The position numbers and the translations under genes are program-made. The notes beneath the pieces are model-generated. The model worked only from the letters and a program-made list of their open reading frames with translations, searched no databases and was not told the DNA's origin. From Paramacrobiotus metropolitanus (Eukaryota; Tardigrada; Eutardigrada; Parachela; Macrobiotidae), in NCBI RefSeq assembly GCF_019649055.1, contig NW_026570286.1, positions 310,001-374,000 on the forward strand: a stretch of DNA of 64,000 nt, read 5' to 3'. Shown here one piece after another: positions 48,099 through 60,200 of the stretch; positions within the stretch are counted from its first letter, which is position 1; the number at the start of each line of letters is the position of its first letter.

Positions 48099-49652
48099 TG
48101 GTCAGTACGCGTACATTACTTGACAGGCCTGCTCTAGCAGTTCTGCCTCTGCAAGCGGAAATGAATTCAGATGGATGGATAGTCAACTTCGGAGTTTCTT
48201 TCTGCTTACTGATGCAGTAACTAGGCACAGTTGTGCTATCAGAACGAACAATTGAATGCTAACTTTAGTTTGTCGCTTTTAGATTTTTGGCATAATGCTG
48301 GTAAACAATAACGCTCTTGCTTAAAATTGCAGAAGCCACCGCGACTGCCGTAGTGATTTTGCTGTTATGTGATTTTCTTTGAATTTTGTGTTTGTCGACA
48401 ATTCCATAAATTGATGTCATGGTGGAGGGTGATATGCTTTTATAATTTTGTACAATTGTGTATTTAAAACAGTTTCCGAACAATCAGATTTTGGCTAAAC
48501 AATAACAAGTGAGAGTAACTTTTATACTCCACTATTCTTCCAATGTCTTACTTGCTCACACTGCGCCTGTAAAAAAATTGACAAGAAGCGGCGTCTTACT
48601 CTTCCTCGAACAAAAGCTCAAGAAACCACTGACCGTCAATTCGTAAGTTTTATCCTTTTTCGTTTGTAAACTTGGAGCACCGATCGAAGTTGAAAACGCT
48701 CATGTTAATTCTTCTTTCCCGTGGCCACTAGCCAGGGCCTCGCAGAGTGTTAAACTGCAGAAAGATAGTTTTATTTTGATACTTGCTGTAAAGTGATAAA
48801 GGTAAGCACTAAGCAACAACTCGGTATTACGCTGGTTGCTAAGCATATTATATACAAAACAAAAATTAGTCTCTAAGTTTCGCTTGCCGTCACAGAGGTA
48901 AACCACATAATTTAAAGTGTAAGTACCACTTTTACGAAACCTGTCTAAAACTCAAATGCTTATTATTTTAATACAATACAGTAATTTAATAGTGTTTATA
49001 ACATGCATACTGCATAGCATGTGTAAATAATAAGTAGGGAGCAAGTGTGTTTCAAGTAAACTCTGAGGTTCCGGAGCTGGTCGCACTACAGTATACTCAT
49101 TGTTTTTGAAGTCAAACTGAGATCCTGATATCTATATGCCGGTAACGTTGGTGCAAGAACGAAAACACACTATCGGCTTTTAAGCTGATTACTTGCAGTA
49201 CGAGCACAGCTAAAGACACAAGTCTAGCGGGAATGAATACTGGCTGATGAGGAAATAACAAAACTTCGATTTTGATGAGAATCATAGTGCAACTTTGTCA
49301 GAACACAATTTTATTACAGTAAATATTGTGCTGTACAATTAAATGCTCATAAGTTACAACGTAAACGTTGACCTGACACTATACGAGTATTCTTATCAAA
49401 ATACGACAGATATATGCAAATATTAAACTACGCACATTATTGCGCTGGGCAAAGCGATATGCGCTTTCTTGTCGCTGCAACCGTTTTTGAACTTGGCATT
49501 ATGTTTAAAGTTTATTATTTAATTCCGAACTCGGAGTTATAGTATTTCATTTCAGCTACAACTACAAGCATGTCCGTTTTATTCCCGTCTTACCAGGCAA
49601 TTTGGTTCGTGCAATACTGCAATATTGAAACACTGCAACCGTTATTACAGTT
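48099..49652. other. Intergenic region
   Basis: No convincing exon on either strand. Frames at 48265-48483 and 48700-48906 (-) have no family likeness. Confidence 0.45.
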
Positions 49653-50582
49653 ATGAAAGCTTCGAGTTTCCCCACAGCGCGTTTCCATGATAAATTGCCT
49701 GTTCATGAAAATCGCCGCAACAACCGAGCTGCTGCGCACGTCAGCTCATCGGTCAGCAGCGTGAATATATCCACAAACTCCAGAAAACCCAAAGCAAGTG
49801 TCTCGCAAATTAGTGTCGGCCAGGAAGCACAGCGTGTGCAGAACGAATTAGCACACGTACTGCAGAGTCTGCGCGATGCCAGCAGCGTCGCCATTCCCGA
49901 TGCCAATGACGAGGACACTGTGGATTTATCGGACCGACTGATGCGGCGCAGTGCAGACTCGGTGAAGCTGCACATGATGAAAGCGCAGATGCGCATCCAA
50001 GAGGAGAACATGCAAAAGGTCACCAGTCAAGCGGCTGTCAATACACAGCAGTCAGTGAAACTGTCAGCCGAAAGCGAGAAGCTCATCAAAAACATACGCA
50101 ATCTGAAAGCGTTTGAAGCCCAACAGGTAAAGAAGATTCAGGATTTGCATAAAGAAGTGTTGGATGCCAATAAGTCAATTGGACATTTAGTGAAAGAGGT
50201 GGGACGCGCCAAAGCCGAGCTGAAGTGCGATGCGAAAAGCGAGAAAGAAGAAAAGGAGAAACTGAGTCTCCAACATAATTCGTGGGATCGTTTGTTGGCG
50301 CAGAACGAAACACTGAAAAGCGATGTCCAAGCGGCGAAAGAGGATAATCGGCGCTTGCAAGAAGTGGTTGGGCAACAGCAACGACGTCTGCAAGAGAACA
50401 AACGACGGCATTTGCAAGACCGTAAACGTTGCATGAATGTGATACAGAAACGACAAATGTTGGTGGATCTCCTGCGGAAGAGGCGGGACCAGGTGGAGAA
50501 TTGTCGTATGCTACAACTGTCCGAAGCGGAATTCAAAGCGGCGTTTAGACCATCCAGTAGTTTTCATGACGAGCAGCATTAG
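49653..50582 (+). CDS. TEX9: Coiled-coil protein, TEX9-like
   Basis: A single-exon frame of 309 residues. Disordered Ser/Asn-rich N-terminus (SSSVSSVNISTNSRK), then an acidic linker (AIPDANDEDTVDLSD, compare 'DVAIPEDFSDFS' in TEX9). A coiled coil runs from about residue 110 to 285 (LHMMKAQMRIQEENMQKV, LKAFEAQQVKKIQDLHKEV, RRLQEVVGQQQRRLQ). The end LVDLLRKRRDQVENCRMLQLSEAEFKAAF matches the TEX9 terminus '[29 protein letters not shown]' well, which is the main reason for the name. TEX9 is a testis- and cilium-associated protein in vertebrates. An AATAAA at 50614-50619 follows the stop by about 30 bases. Lack of introns is unusual for this window. Confidence 0.75.
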   Translation: MKASSFPTARFHDKLPVHENRRNNRAAAHVSSSVSSVNISTNSRKPKASVSQISVGQEAQRVQNELAHVLQSLRDASSVAIPDANDEDTVDLSDRLMRRSADSVKLHMMKAQMRIQEENMQKVTSQAAVNTQQSVKLSAESEKLIKNIRNLKAFEAQQVKKIQDLHKEVLDANKSIGHLVKEVGRAKAELKCDAKSEKEEKEKLSLQHNSWDRLLAQNETLKSDVQAAKEDNRRLQEVVGQQQRRLQENKRRHLQDRKRCMNVIQKRQMLVDLLRKRRDQVENCRMLQLSEAEFKAAFRPSSSFHDEQH

Positions 50583-51490
50583 TGGCAGTTGCTTTTCTTT
50601 TTCTGAAGAGCCTAATAAACTCATTCGCATTCCAACCGGTACAATATTGTTGCAATCTCTGGCATCCAGACATTTGCAGCATTACCATGGCGGTACTGCA
50701 ATAATAATAATGATTACTCGTACCGCTTATGTGTAGAAGTATACAGATAGTGTACTGCGCCTGGATGTTTTGCTGCTTTGAATCAGATAATCTAGAAACT
50801 TATCTGATGATAGTACGGTAAATACGGTTACTGCAATGTTGGGATACATGCTGGAAAACTTACAATCCAGAACACATAATACAAAAGTTGATTAGAGTTT
50901 GCGAACATATCTGCTGCTTCGTGAAATGCATAATCAAACACCACCAGCCGGCTAAATGTGCTGGACGACAATATGAAATCAATCGACAGTACCGAACTAT
51001 ACTCTGCAGTCTGCACATACTGTAAGTCTGTAAGTAATTCTTCCCGCGACTCAGCCGCAAGTATTATTCGTACTTTATGCTTGTGAATTATAATATGCTG
51101 TTATGATTGGTACCGACAGCCAAAAAATGTCTATGAAAATCAACTTAAGAAAAATTAGAGCAACCGGTTTAACGCACCTGTTCGTAAAACACTAAACTGC
51201 GATTTCAACCACTGCGCTTGAATAGGACTGGGTTAGTAACGAAACCGGTCAGTGCAACATAACTTTCCCAATATTTCTACTGAAAAAAACAAATACCGAA
51301 CAGACAACAAAGAAACACGAAACATACGATAAGACCGTTATCCGACGGCATTAGGCTTCATACCATTCGTGCAGTATAAACAAGGTCAAGTTGTTCAAAC
51401 TAGAAACGCGAAGATCCATCGTGTCCCACTGCCGCCAATTATCACCGGGACGAAGGCAGCTGAATCTGAGTGAAAGAACAAAAAAAATGT
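50583..51490. other. Intergenic region
   Basis: Contains the poly(A) signal of the TEX9-like gene (50614-50619). Otherwise I see nothing. Confidence 0.5.
50614..50619 (+). terminator. Poly(A) signal AATAAA
   Basis: Canonical hexamer 31 bases after the stop codon of the TEX9-like gene. Confidence 0.6.
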
Positions 51491-51940
51491 CTAGTTGCCC
51501 ATCAACGGCCCTGGTAGGCATTCCACGGTCTGGCCACGATGCACGAAACGGCACTCCGTTGGCTGGTGGTCGTCCAGACGTACACCCAGCATCAGGTCCC
51601 TCCACTCCGCAACGACCGCAGCGGGACGGAACATCATCGGTCCACCGCGGCGTTCCCACAGCGCCACCTGCACGGTGGACTGGGGATATCGTTCGGTGCG
51701 TCCCTAAGGGTCAAGGTGCTCGACAAACGGGATATGGTGCGGCCAGAGATGGCGACAGTGAATCCATTCGGCCGCTTGGGTGCTGGCATCGAAGTCAACA
51801 AGGAAGTAGTGCTCACGGATGTCTTGCACGTATCCCAGCCACCACTGGCCGTCGTCGCGCAGCACCAGTGCTGTGTTACCAAAATTGGTTTCCCGCACAT
51901 CCGACCATAACTCGCGAAGGAAGCGGGGCGTTGCGCTCAT
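51491..51940 (-). pseudogene. Intronless ORF broken by one in-frame TAG
   Basis: An ATG at 51940 opens a frame that runs 150 codons to a TAG at 51491 with a single internal TAG at 51706-51704 (codon 79). Before the stop: LRELWSDVRETNFGNTALVL, DGQWWLGYVQDIREHYFLVDF, AAEWIHCRHLWPHHIPF. After the stop, in the same frame: STVQVALWERRGGPMMFRPA, AEWRDLMLGVRLDD, CRFVHRGQTVECLPG. Both halves have the same high GC codon use and Trp/Arg content, and the first half resembles a Tudor-like barrel (W.GYV..I..HYF.VDFD). The simplest reading is one gene with a recent nonsense change (pseudogene or null allele). Stop readthrough, or a sequencing error, would also explain it. No introns and higher GC than the flanks fit a retrocopy. 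Family unknown to me. Confidence 0.6.
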
Positions 51941-54490
51941 GATGGTATAAAGAAAGGAGAAGCAAAATTAACTGCAACTGCAATTAAGAGGACTGTCGAT
52001 TGAAAACGCTTGTTTTTCTCGAAAACGCAAATACAGTACGATATGTACGTACTGTGTTGTCGAGTCAACTTGGCACCTTTTTTTATAGTGAGTCGAGTAA
52101 TATTTTCAAATACACAGCTCGCCAAACAGCAGTGTGCAGCAAACCGTCTGAACGAGCCGGTGAAGTAGCTGCCTTCTCACAGAGGTTGCGCAGTACTTGT
52201 ATAACAGGCTCCGGAAGTTGACCTGTGCCGTATTGCAAATACCATAAAGGCTAAAGCAATGCAAAAAAGTGTTTGGGAGTGCGCGACAGCGAAAGTTCCC
52301 GTGGATGCACACGAATTTGGTGCTATGTACCGGCCAAATCCCTAATAAAATTGACAATTTTGATGTCCATAGTTGGAGCGTTTCCTGTACCGACAACTGT
52401 AGTGCTTACAACTACGCACTCCTACTTGTACTTTTAGTTTTGTTGAAGGTCCAACAGTCAACATATACAATGCAAAATCTGTACGTATGTGGACAATCTG
52501 CAGCTAACACCTTAGCCTCTACAAATTACTGTGAGTAATTTGTGGGTACTCGGGGAGTGGTAGTTCTGAATTTGATATCCTACTTGTTGTATGTGCTTGT
52601 GATTATTGTTTACATACGTTATATTCATTATAACAATTAAAGAATTATAAAGGTGCGGTGAATATTGACTTATCTATAAAATACAGATACTTTTGTAGGG
52701 ACTATAATAATAATGTCAAATGTACTGTAGTCTTCTTATGTGGAATTCAAGAAAAGAATACTAAAGTTCTGTTATAATACGTACTTGCATTGATATCACG
52801 TGTTCACTCTCAGCCTCCGTTGCGCGCAAAAATCTACAGTACTCGTAGTATAACACATACAAGAAACAGCCTCGGCTTCGCCTCTGCGTTTCTTGTGGTC
52901 TCCAGTCTACGGCCGGTTTATTTAAATGATTTCGATCAGCTATTTAGTTAACACCTTATTCCTTCAGCGAAACAAAATGGTCCGAAAATAGCGGTAAAAC
53001 ACAGATAAGATAAAATGTGAGTTTATGGCTTTTGTGCACTCAGATGCAGTCACTTAATTTGACTCAGCAGGAAGTTTTTGTTAACTTTCCCTCCCGACTC
53101 TGAGACTACCAGATAATAACTTTTTACCTAGAGAATGCTTGCAGTAGATGCTGGTGGTAGTTCCGTCACTTATTCACCTAGCGGGTTGCGTGCTCTGGAC
53201 AGCAGCGGTAGTTCGGTCACTCGTCCTAGCGGGCTTTGTGCTTGGAGAGTATTGTTACTTCGGTCACTCGTTCACCTAGCCGGCTTTGTGCTCTAGACAG
53301 TAGTGGGACTTCGGTCACTCGTTCACCTAACGGGCTCAGTGAATGTAATACCGCGCCGGCCTTTTGAATATGGCCCACATGGGCATTCAGATTAGGGAAA
53401 TGTTTTCTGCGGATTCTGTACGGGAATGTTGGGTTCGTGTATCCCTTTTCATTTTTTGTGGTAATAAAAAATCAAGAATATAGATACCGTATTATTATTC
53501 CGTATTATACCGTATACGGAATAATTTACGGACTGGTATATGCTGATTAATTATTACTCACTGTCCTTAGTTTTGCTCGGACTGTAACGAAAGGTCAGCC
53601 CCTTTGAACGATTTCTTTTGGTCGCAGTCACAGCTAAATGGCTTTTAACGAGCGGTCTTATCCTTAAGTCATGTTTTTGAGCGCTTTAAACTGTTAACGA
53701 TTTATTGAAACGAAGCCAACCATTAGCAGCATCGTCTGTGTTACTGCTAATTGGCTTTTCTAATTTTGTAGGAGTTACAATAAAACCTTTTTAATTTGTT
53801 GATCTGAAAAAGTACGGCCAGTTTAAATTTACTGATTTTGTGCACTATGCAACCGGACTTTGAAATTGTTTTCAAGGTAACCTTGAGCTTTCAGCTCTAC
53901 CGGCACCGGCGCTTGTGAACGGGAGCCGGAGCGGTGACACAGTTTCCAGACATGCTGAATCGAATGGCGTTAGCAGTTTTTCGATTAATTTTTTGGTTTG
54001 TTCTGACCAGATCGTACGGGGTTTTCCGTTGTAATATAGATCTTTACTTTGATAGAGCATTAATATAGTAATTTAATTATGGTACATAATTATAGGATTT
54101 GCGATAATGTAAGTGCGCTGAAGAAGGCATTCATGACCTTGTAAAGCAGGATCCACCTCGACTTACGAAAACACCACAAAAACAGTCAATTTATGCCAAT
54201 CATCTATAAAGTTCAACATCTCAACAACATCAACATCCCAAAAATGTATGCTGTGTATCTCTAACAGCTGTACATGTGTGAATAATTCATTGTTGATGCA
54301 TGATCGTCAGAATTTCTTGCTTAGTCAGAAAAAAACATCAAACTGATACATCATCACAGACATCGCAACTCGAGCGCATTGATACAGATGCTGGCTAATT
54401 CCAGCGCATTGTATGGCAGCGTCGAAAGTAATTTCTAGTATTACAACCACGGCGCCCGGCTTATATTAAACTATAATGCTGTTCAACACA
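51941..54490. other. Intergenic region with minisatellite
   Basis: Two and a half kilobases with no supported exon. A ~51-base minisatellite lies at 53140-53340. A minus-strand frame at 53872-54060 (KPRTIWSEQTKKLIEKLL) might be a small exon or transposon remnant but stands alone. Confidence 0.45.
53140..53340. repeat. Minisatellite, unit about 47-51 bases, four copies
   Basis: The core 'cttcggtcactcgttcacctagcgggctttgtgctctggacag' recurs with changes. The sub-motif TTC(C/G)GTCACT starts at 53161, 53212, 53259 and 53310, giving spacings of 51, 47 and 51. Confidence 0.85.
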
Positions 54491-57264
54491 TCAAACACAA
54501 ACTTCCTCAACTTTCAGCAGCTCCTGTCGCTCATGCTGCCCGTCGGTATTAGCCGTGGTAATGGTGATGACCTTTTCGTATCCGGTATGATGGTTGGCAT
54601 GGTTAGTGTCCACGGATGGACGGCGTAGGCGGTTAACGTTGTTGTTGTCCGGATGATCCATCGGGCCCGTCATATCGATGGTGCTCTTCCGACTCCGATC
54701 TCCGGCTGTCGTCAATGGGGCTTTTGACATCATTACCGATCGCTCAAACATATCCCCATTGTTGTACATCCGCTTGGTCCACGGTGAACAGAATACATTG
54801 GCGAACGTCGTCCGGAAGTCACTGCTGCAGCCGACGTAGACGTAAAAGTTCAGTGCGTAGTTGGTCAGTTCCAGTAAATTGGCAAACGCCCGGAACAGCT
54901 TCAGTCCGAACCCGAAATCCTCATCGCGTACCGGTATGATGAGGAGGATGGCGGCCGGTGTGACGCAGACAAAGAACATCACCACAATGCCGATCAGCAG
55001 CAGCACTAACCGGCGTTCTTCCTGCAAGCGCTTGAATTCGGCTTTTGCGGCGGGTGTACTGCTGATGGACTGTCGGTTCGTCTCGTTGGCTTCGTTAATG
55101 CTAATCGCGCGCTCAGATTCTTTGCGCTTTTTTGAACCAGCACCTATGGTCGAACCTGCCAGTAAAAATACCATGTTTATTATATTCTTATGATTACTTG
55201 AAATGCTTTGCTTTATAACATTCTCAGCTGATAATTCGCTATGGAACTGTATATACAGTGCGCATATTGTTCAGGATTTCAACAAGGAACATGCCGATCT
55301 ATCCATTATGATCGTCATAGATCTATCAACATCAGCAATTATATCAATTTTCAAGCGTAAATGTGACCGGTTTTACCCGCCATCAACTAGGTCGTTCTCT
55401 GTACAAACACAAAATCAAAACGTACTCGCTTCGTCAGACTTCTGAATTTACATTTGCATAATTCGTGTACTGGTATCTTTTGCTTAACACTGGTAACGGC
55501 TCTGTATAACTGGTGTGCCTGCAAACATGTTTACATGTTTGTCATTAATTTGTCTGCATTGGGAAACCTCAAATGCTTACATGGCGCGAGTACTGCATAT
55601 AGTGCATATGCAGATCGTACAATGTTTTTTTATTATTTTCTGGCAATAAACCCACTAAAACCTTAGAAAGCATTTACAACAGGCAAAAATTAAGTTGAAT
55701 GCAAATATCATACATGTATGGTATAAAGATGTCACTAACTGAAAGTGCACACCTCATTTAAGCATGCACTTGCAATAAAAAGTCGCTCAGCCAAAAGACA
55801 GTTCCTTGTAATCGAAAGTTAATAGTCAAAGTAATTTATGACCCTATTCGAGAGCATCCGAATTGGCTTAATTCTGACAAAATGGATAACGACTGTGTGA
55901 ATAAAAAATGCATGTTACGTAGAGTGAACGACCTTCGTTAAAAAGTAAACAGCTGTGCTGTACCTGCAGAGAATCTTCCTGTCATATTCATGACCCGAAA
56001 GGTTGCTTATTACAACACTGGACTCGTGATTAAAACCTTGAAACCGTATAAATTTCTTGAAATTGTCAGTAATACAAATTTTCATATTAATTCCACTGCT
56101 CTGCGTCGGTCTTTTTATCAGTTATACATACTCCACTTGGACCACATCCACCGAACGAAAGTTAGAATAAGAATATGCGTAGAATATGCGTACTTGTGTG
56201 TACATCCGCATATACGCATAAAGCTATTGAAATAATAAACTGAATACCTATTGAAATAATAAACTGACTGACCGATTTCAAGATTTAAGGCTTTTGAAAA
56301 TTCTGACATTTGCGGACACATTTATGGAAGCAAAAGCAGGCAGGGAGAATAGCCTCGTAAAAAGGTTGCTGATATATAATTCAAAGGTGAAGGTGGATTT
56401 TCAGAGAGACGACACTGGAACGTACGGTAGCCTGAGAATCTACCGGCAAGTGAAACTGCTGTTATTACTGCTAACGAGCTTATTTACAGTAATCCACGAT
56501 GGCATAAGAGCGGATATAATACCTTTTAATTTCCTCCTACGACTCTGGACTTTCCTTAGCGCCAGGACAATACGTAGATTAAGTACAGCCAGAATGGCCA
56601 TCGGAAGTAATCGGAGAACGGTCTCCCTCACCCATCCGTACACCACATAACCACGGCTGTGTGTAAAGGCCTCATCCTCCACAATCACATAGCCGGTACC
56701 ACCGTGCAGCGGATGATGGCAAATCTGTACCGACTTCCGGAAGCAATAGGGCAAATACAGGGCAAACGATATCACCCATCCGGCCGCGATGATGATTTTG
56801 GCACGCAGCGGACTCTGAATATTCTTGGCATGCATGGGATGACAAATGGACAGCCAGCGTTCAAAGGTCACCGCTACAATGCACAGTACACTGCTGCCCA
56901 CGAGGGCATTGAGGCACGGCAGGAGAACGTGGGCGTGGAAGAGGTTGCCGGTATAACCGGGAAAGGCGGCACCGCTCAGTTCGGCCACAAAGGGTATGAC
57001 CATAATCATGGTCAGCAAATCCGAGATGGCCATGGCACGGAAGTAGGTGTAGGTGATGATCTTCATCAGATTGGGCCGTGTTAATACCACCAGATTAAGG
57101 ATGTTGCCGATGATGCCCAGACCGGATAGGATGGGCATCAGAATCCCGTAGAGAATACGTTCCACCTTCTCCACGGCAATATCATCGGCGGAGCGCGTCT
57201 CATTGCTGGCCACGGATGAATTATCCAACGGGAGAGTACAGTAGAGTAATTTGTCGTTATCCAT
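54491..57264 (-). CDS. Class A GPCR, neuropeptide-receptor type
   Basis: Plasma-membrane G-protein-coupled receptor. Two exons, 57264-56523 and 55155-54491, joined in phase 1, 468 residues. The N-terminus carries N-glycosylation sites (NSS, NET). TM1 has GNILN, TM2 AISDLLT, TM3 ends in ERWLSICHP (ERW in place of DRY), TM4 has AAGWVISFALYLPYC, TM5 VLRLLPMAILAVLNLRI. The third loop is long, basic and Ser-rich (KKRKESERAISINEANE). TM6 is LVLLLIGIVVMFFVCVTPAAILL and TM7 LELTNYALNFYVYVG, with NFYVY for NPxxY. The Cys pair of the extracellular side is present (LPCLNAL and QICHH). Overall it fits invertebrate FMRFamide-type or orphan peptide receptors (C. elegans B0563.6-like group); no ligand can be named. 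The intron of 1367 bases falls in the third loop. Confidence 0.92.
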
Positions 57265-60200
57265 TAATAATGTCGACCATGGGTTGGCGTACTACTACCC
57301 AATGTAGCGTGTGCACTGTTGCGCGCGGCGACCCTGGCGCCCGGCTTCCCACACATATATGCAGAATATATATATATGCACACAACTGTGTCCGCGTTTA
57401 ATTGCTAAACAAACGGGAAATGAATTTCCTCTCCTTCCAGCTGCAGTGCAAACATGATCGCCGATGTTTGGTTGTTTTAAGCAATCGGCAGCACATCCAA
57501 CGGCTCCATATGTTCCGGGTAACTAATTTCTTGGATCATGTCGCAACTGTCCACACACATAGACACGTATATACATACAACACCCACCGGCGCATCATAG
57601 TGACCTGGAATAAAGTGAAAACGGAAATTATGCAATGATCGTGAAACACATCAGGCTGCACACCAACGCTACATATCGCGGCTACTTCCTGCTGGGTATA
57701 TATATTAAAAATTGTAACGGGGAGCACGTTGATGGAGAGTGTCATTTAACCACGACAATCTCCATTAAGGATGCCGACATTAGTTTGTAGTTATTAAACT
57801 TTTTTTGCAAAACGTGATTGTTGTGAGTTTCGTAATTGAATTAGATTAGGGATGTGTACGCACACGTCATGATCATGCCGGATAGGGGAATAGTAGACAA
57901 CAATTTTTCGTGACTGGCATGCTTATGATCATTGTTCGTGTACTGTAGTGTGGTATTACACACTGTCTGCTTGAACAATGACTCTATTGTGGCAAAACTG
58001 ATATTGATGATCCTATTTCAAGAACGTTACACTGTTTAGAAATACCACATTGCGTGATATTTGTTGATCTAGCGTTGCGTCGTTATTTGGAAGTTTGTTA
58101 TGTACTTAAAAAATTTTTGGATCAAAACAGACCGCAATATTTTTGTAATTATTCCCGACAATGGGTATAGTAATTTTAGTCATACAATAAAATGTTTTAG
58201 TGTGATTTCAAAATATGCATTTATCATCGGCCAAAACACTTTTTCTCTTTGAAATAATTGCGCTTTGCACACTAAAACAAGTTTTATTTACCATTAAAGC
58301 AATTTCTTTAACAAACATGACTAGGTTAAAAGTCATAGCCATTACGAACATCTCACCCCCAATAAAACCCACAAATAAATGGACAAATTCAGTACTGGTC
58401 ACGTTTGGCGATTAGCAGATAGATGTTACTGGCTTTCCATCCAAATTAGTAATTTAAAATATCGTTAGCTACTTGGAAATATGCGCATTTGGGAAGTTAA
58501 TGTACATGTAAGGAATACCAGCCCTGAATGCAAAAATCTCCAATCTGGCGGAAAGACCATTGATCATTTTTAATTGCTGTGGGAGCACGAAGATGGAATG
58601 TGTTCAATTTTTCCATCATGCATACAGTATGCGGGTCGGCGTCAGTGAACATGTCGGCATGTTGCCACTTTCATCACTCTCTACCAAGAATCTGCCGTAC
58701 CGCATAGCATTATTGTCCTTTCGCATTGACGCAAAACCTGCCGCTCAATAAACAAAATAAAAGTGCATGCATTAAAGATTCCGTTTTCTTACAAGCCCTG
58801 CGCTGACATATCTTTAGACTTTGATTTTTAAAAGCCTCGACTGTGGACTTCGAAGTTATTTTTATTTAAAATAAAATAACTGGAAAAAAATTACAAAACA
58901 TTTTGAACCATAATTTGCAACAACTGGGCTACATGCTTAAATAACGTTAGTTTTAGTATGGATTCTGGAACCGCTGTTGAAATCGGGTCGATAGTTGTGT
59001 GACAATGTAAAATTTATTGAGATTCACTACTTTAAACCAGCCTTTTCAAGTTGAGCATCCTGGACTGCAAAGAAACGCAGTAATAAAGCGTATGCGCATG
59101 GCATTGGTCGATATTTGTCTAGCTGGCGGGAAAGTTTATTTTGATAAGAGCTATACGATCGTGATCACGTTATCGATACAGATTGACCTCGGGACAACAA
59201 GCCGGGAATCTGGCCAATGTGTAATTTGCCTTGTACCGATTGTACATATATAACGGGGCGGCTTTGCCAATGGCCACTTAGCGTACGCTATAAAAAACGC
59301 TAATCTCAGCATAATGCGAATGCCTTTTATTACGGATATATACTGCATAGTACACAAAATGCACACACGCGCGGCAACACAAGTAGTGTAGTGAGAAGCC
59401 TTTAGAGTAAATCATTTTTCCATTCATGTCACACAGAGGGGCCAGCAACGGGTCTATCGATCTGTTGATCCAATGCCGACCGACTTCCGGTTGGCGTGGG
59501 CATGCAGCGCGCGACATTGCAGCTGTGCACCACTGCATAGGTCACGCCACCAAATGTCCCTGCTGTACCGGCACGAAATCGCTGTTTATATTAAGGATTG
59601 TACCTGATTTTCAGGTAATCTTTTCACAATCATCAGGGATTTGTATTGACTTCTTTTTCTATCCTTTATCATATTATTATGAAACTTTTGTTAAGAAATA
59701 CGTACACAGATGAGCGCGTTACTGAAACATTTTATTCTTTGAAAGTAAAAAGGTTATTTTCAAAACAAACCCTACTATGTTCATAGATAAATACACTATA
59801 GTAGTTTATTATTGTAATAATGCGTTATAGTTCATTTTGCATCATAATAATTCCTTACTCAAAAAAATATCCACAATTTTAACTTTACGAATCAAATTTC
59901 CGTTCTGGAAAATATAGATTGGTATCGTGCACAGGTATGAGTACGTATTCTGAGCACGCAGTTTGCATGCATACACAAAGGTCTATTCGTACAATAATTA
60001 GACCAAATTTCGCAAAATTTGCCTTATAAATGATGTCTATACAAAGACGTTTTGAATTCAGATTAAAATATTTGTGTTACCGATTTCATAAACCACTTAT
60101 CTATATTGCTCGTATAAAATGGAAGGAAGTAAATTTAGAGTTGTTAAAGCTGTTATATAGTAAATTAATTCGAATACCCAGTCCGATTTTATTTTCCGCA

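Noticed and set aside
51391-51942. A 183-codon plus-strand open frame
   Set aside because: It is the complement of the minus-strand frame at 51940-51491, which has the better protein composition and domain-like motifs; the plus frame is Pro/Arg/His-rich as expected for a shadow.
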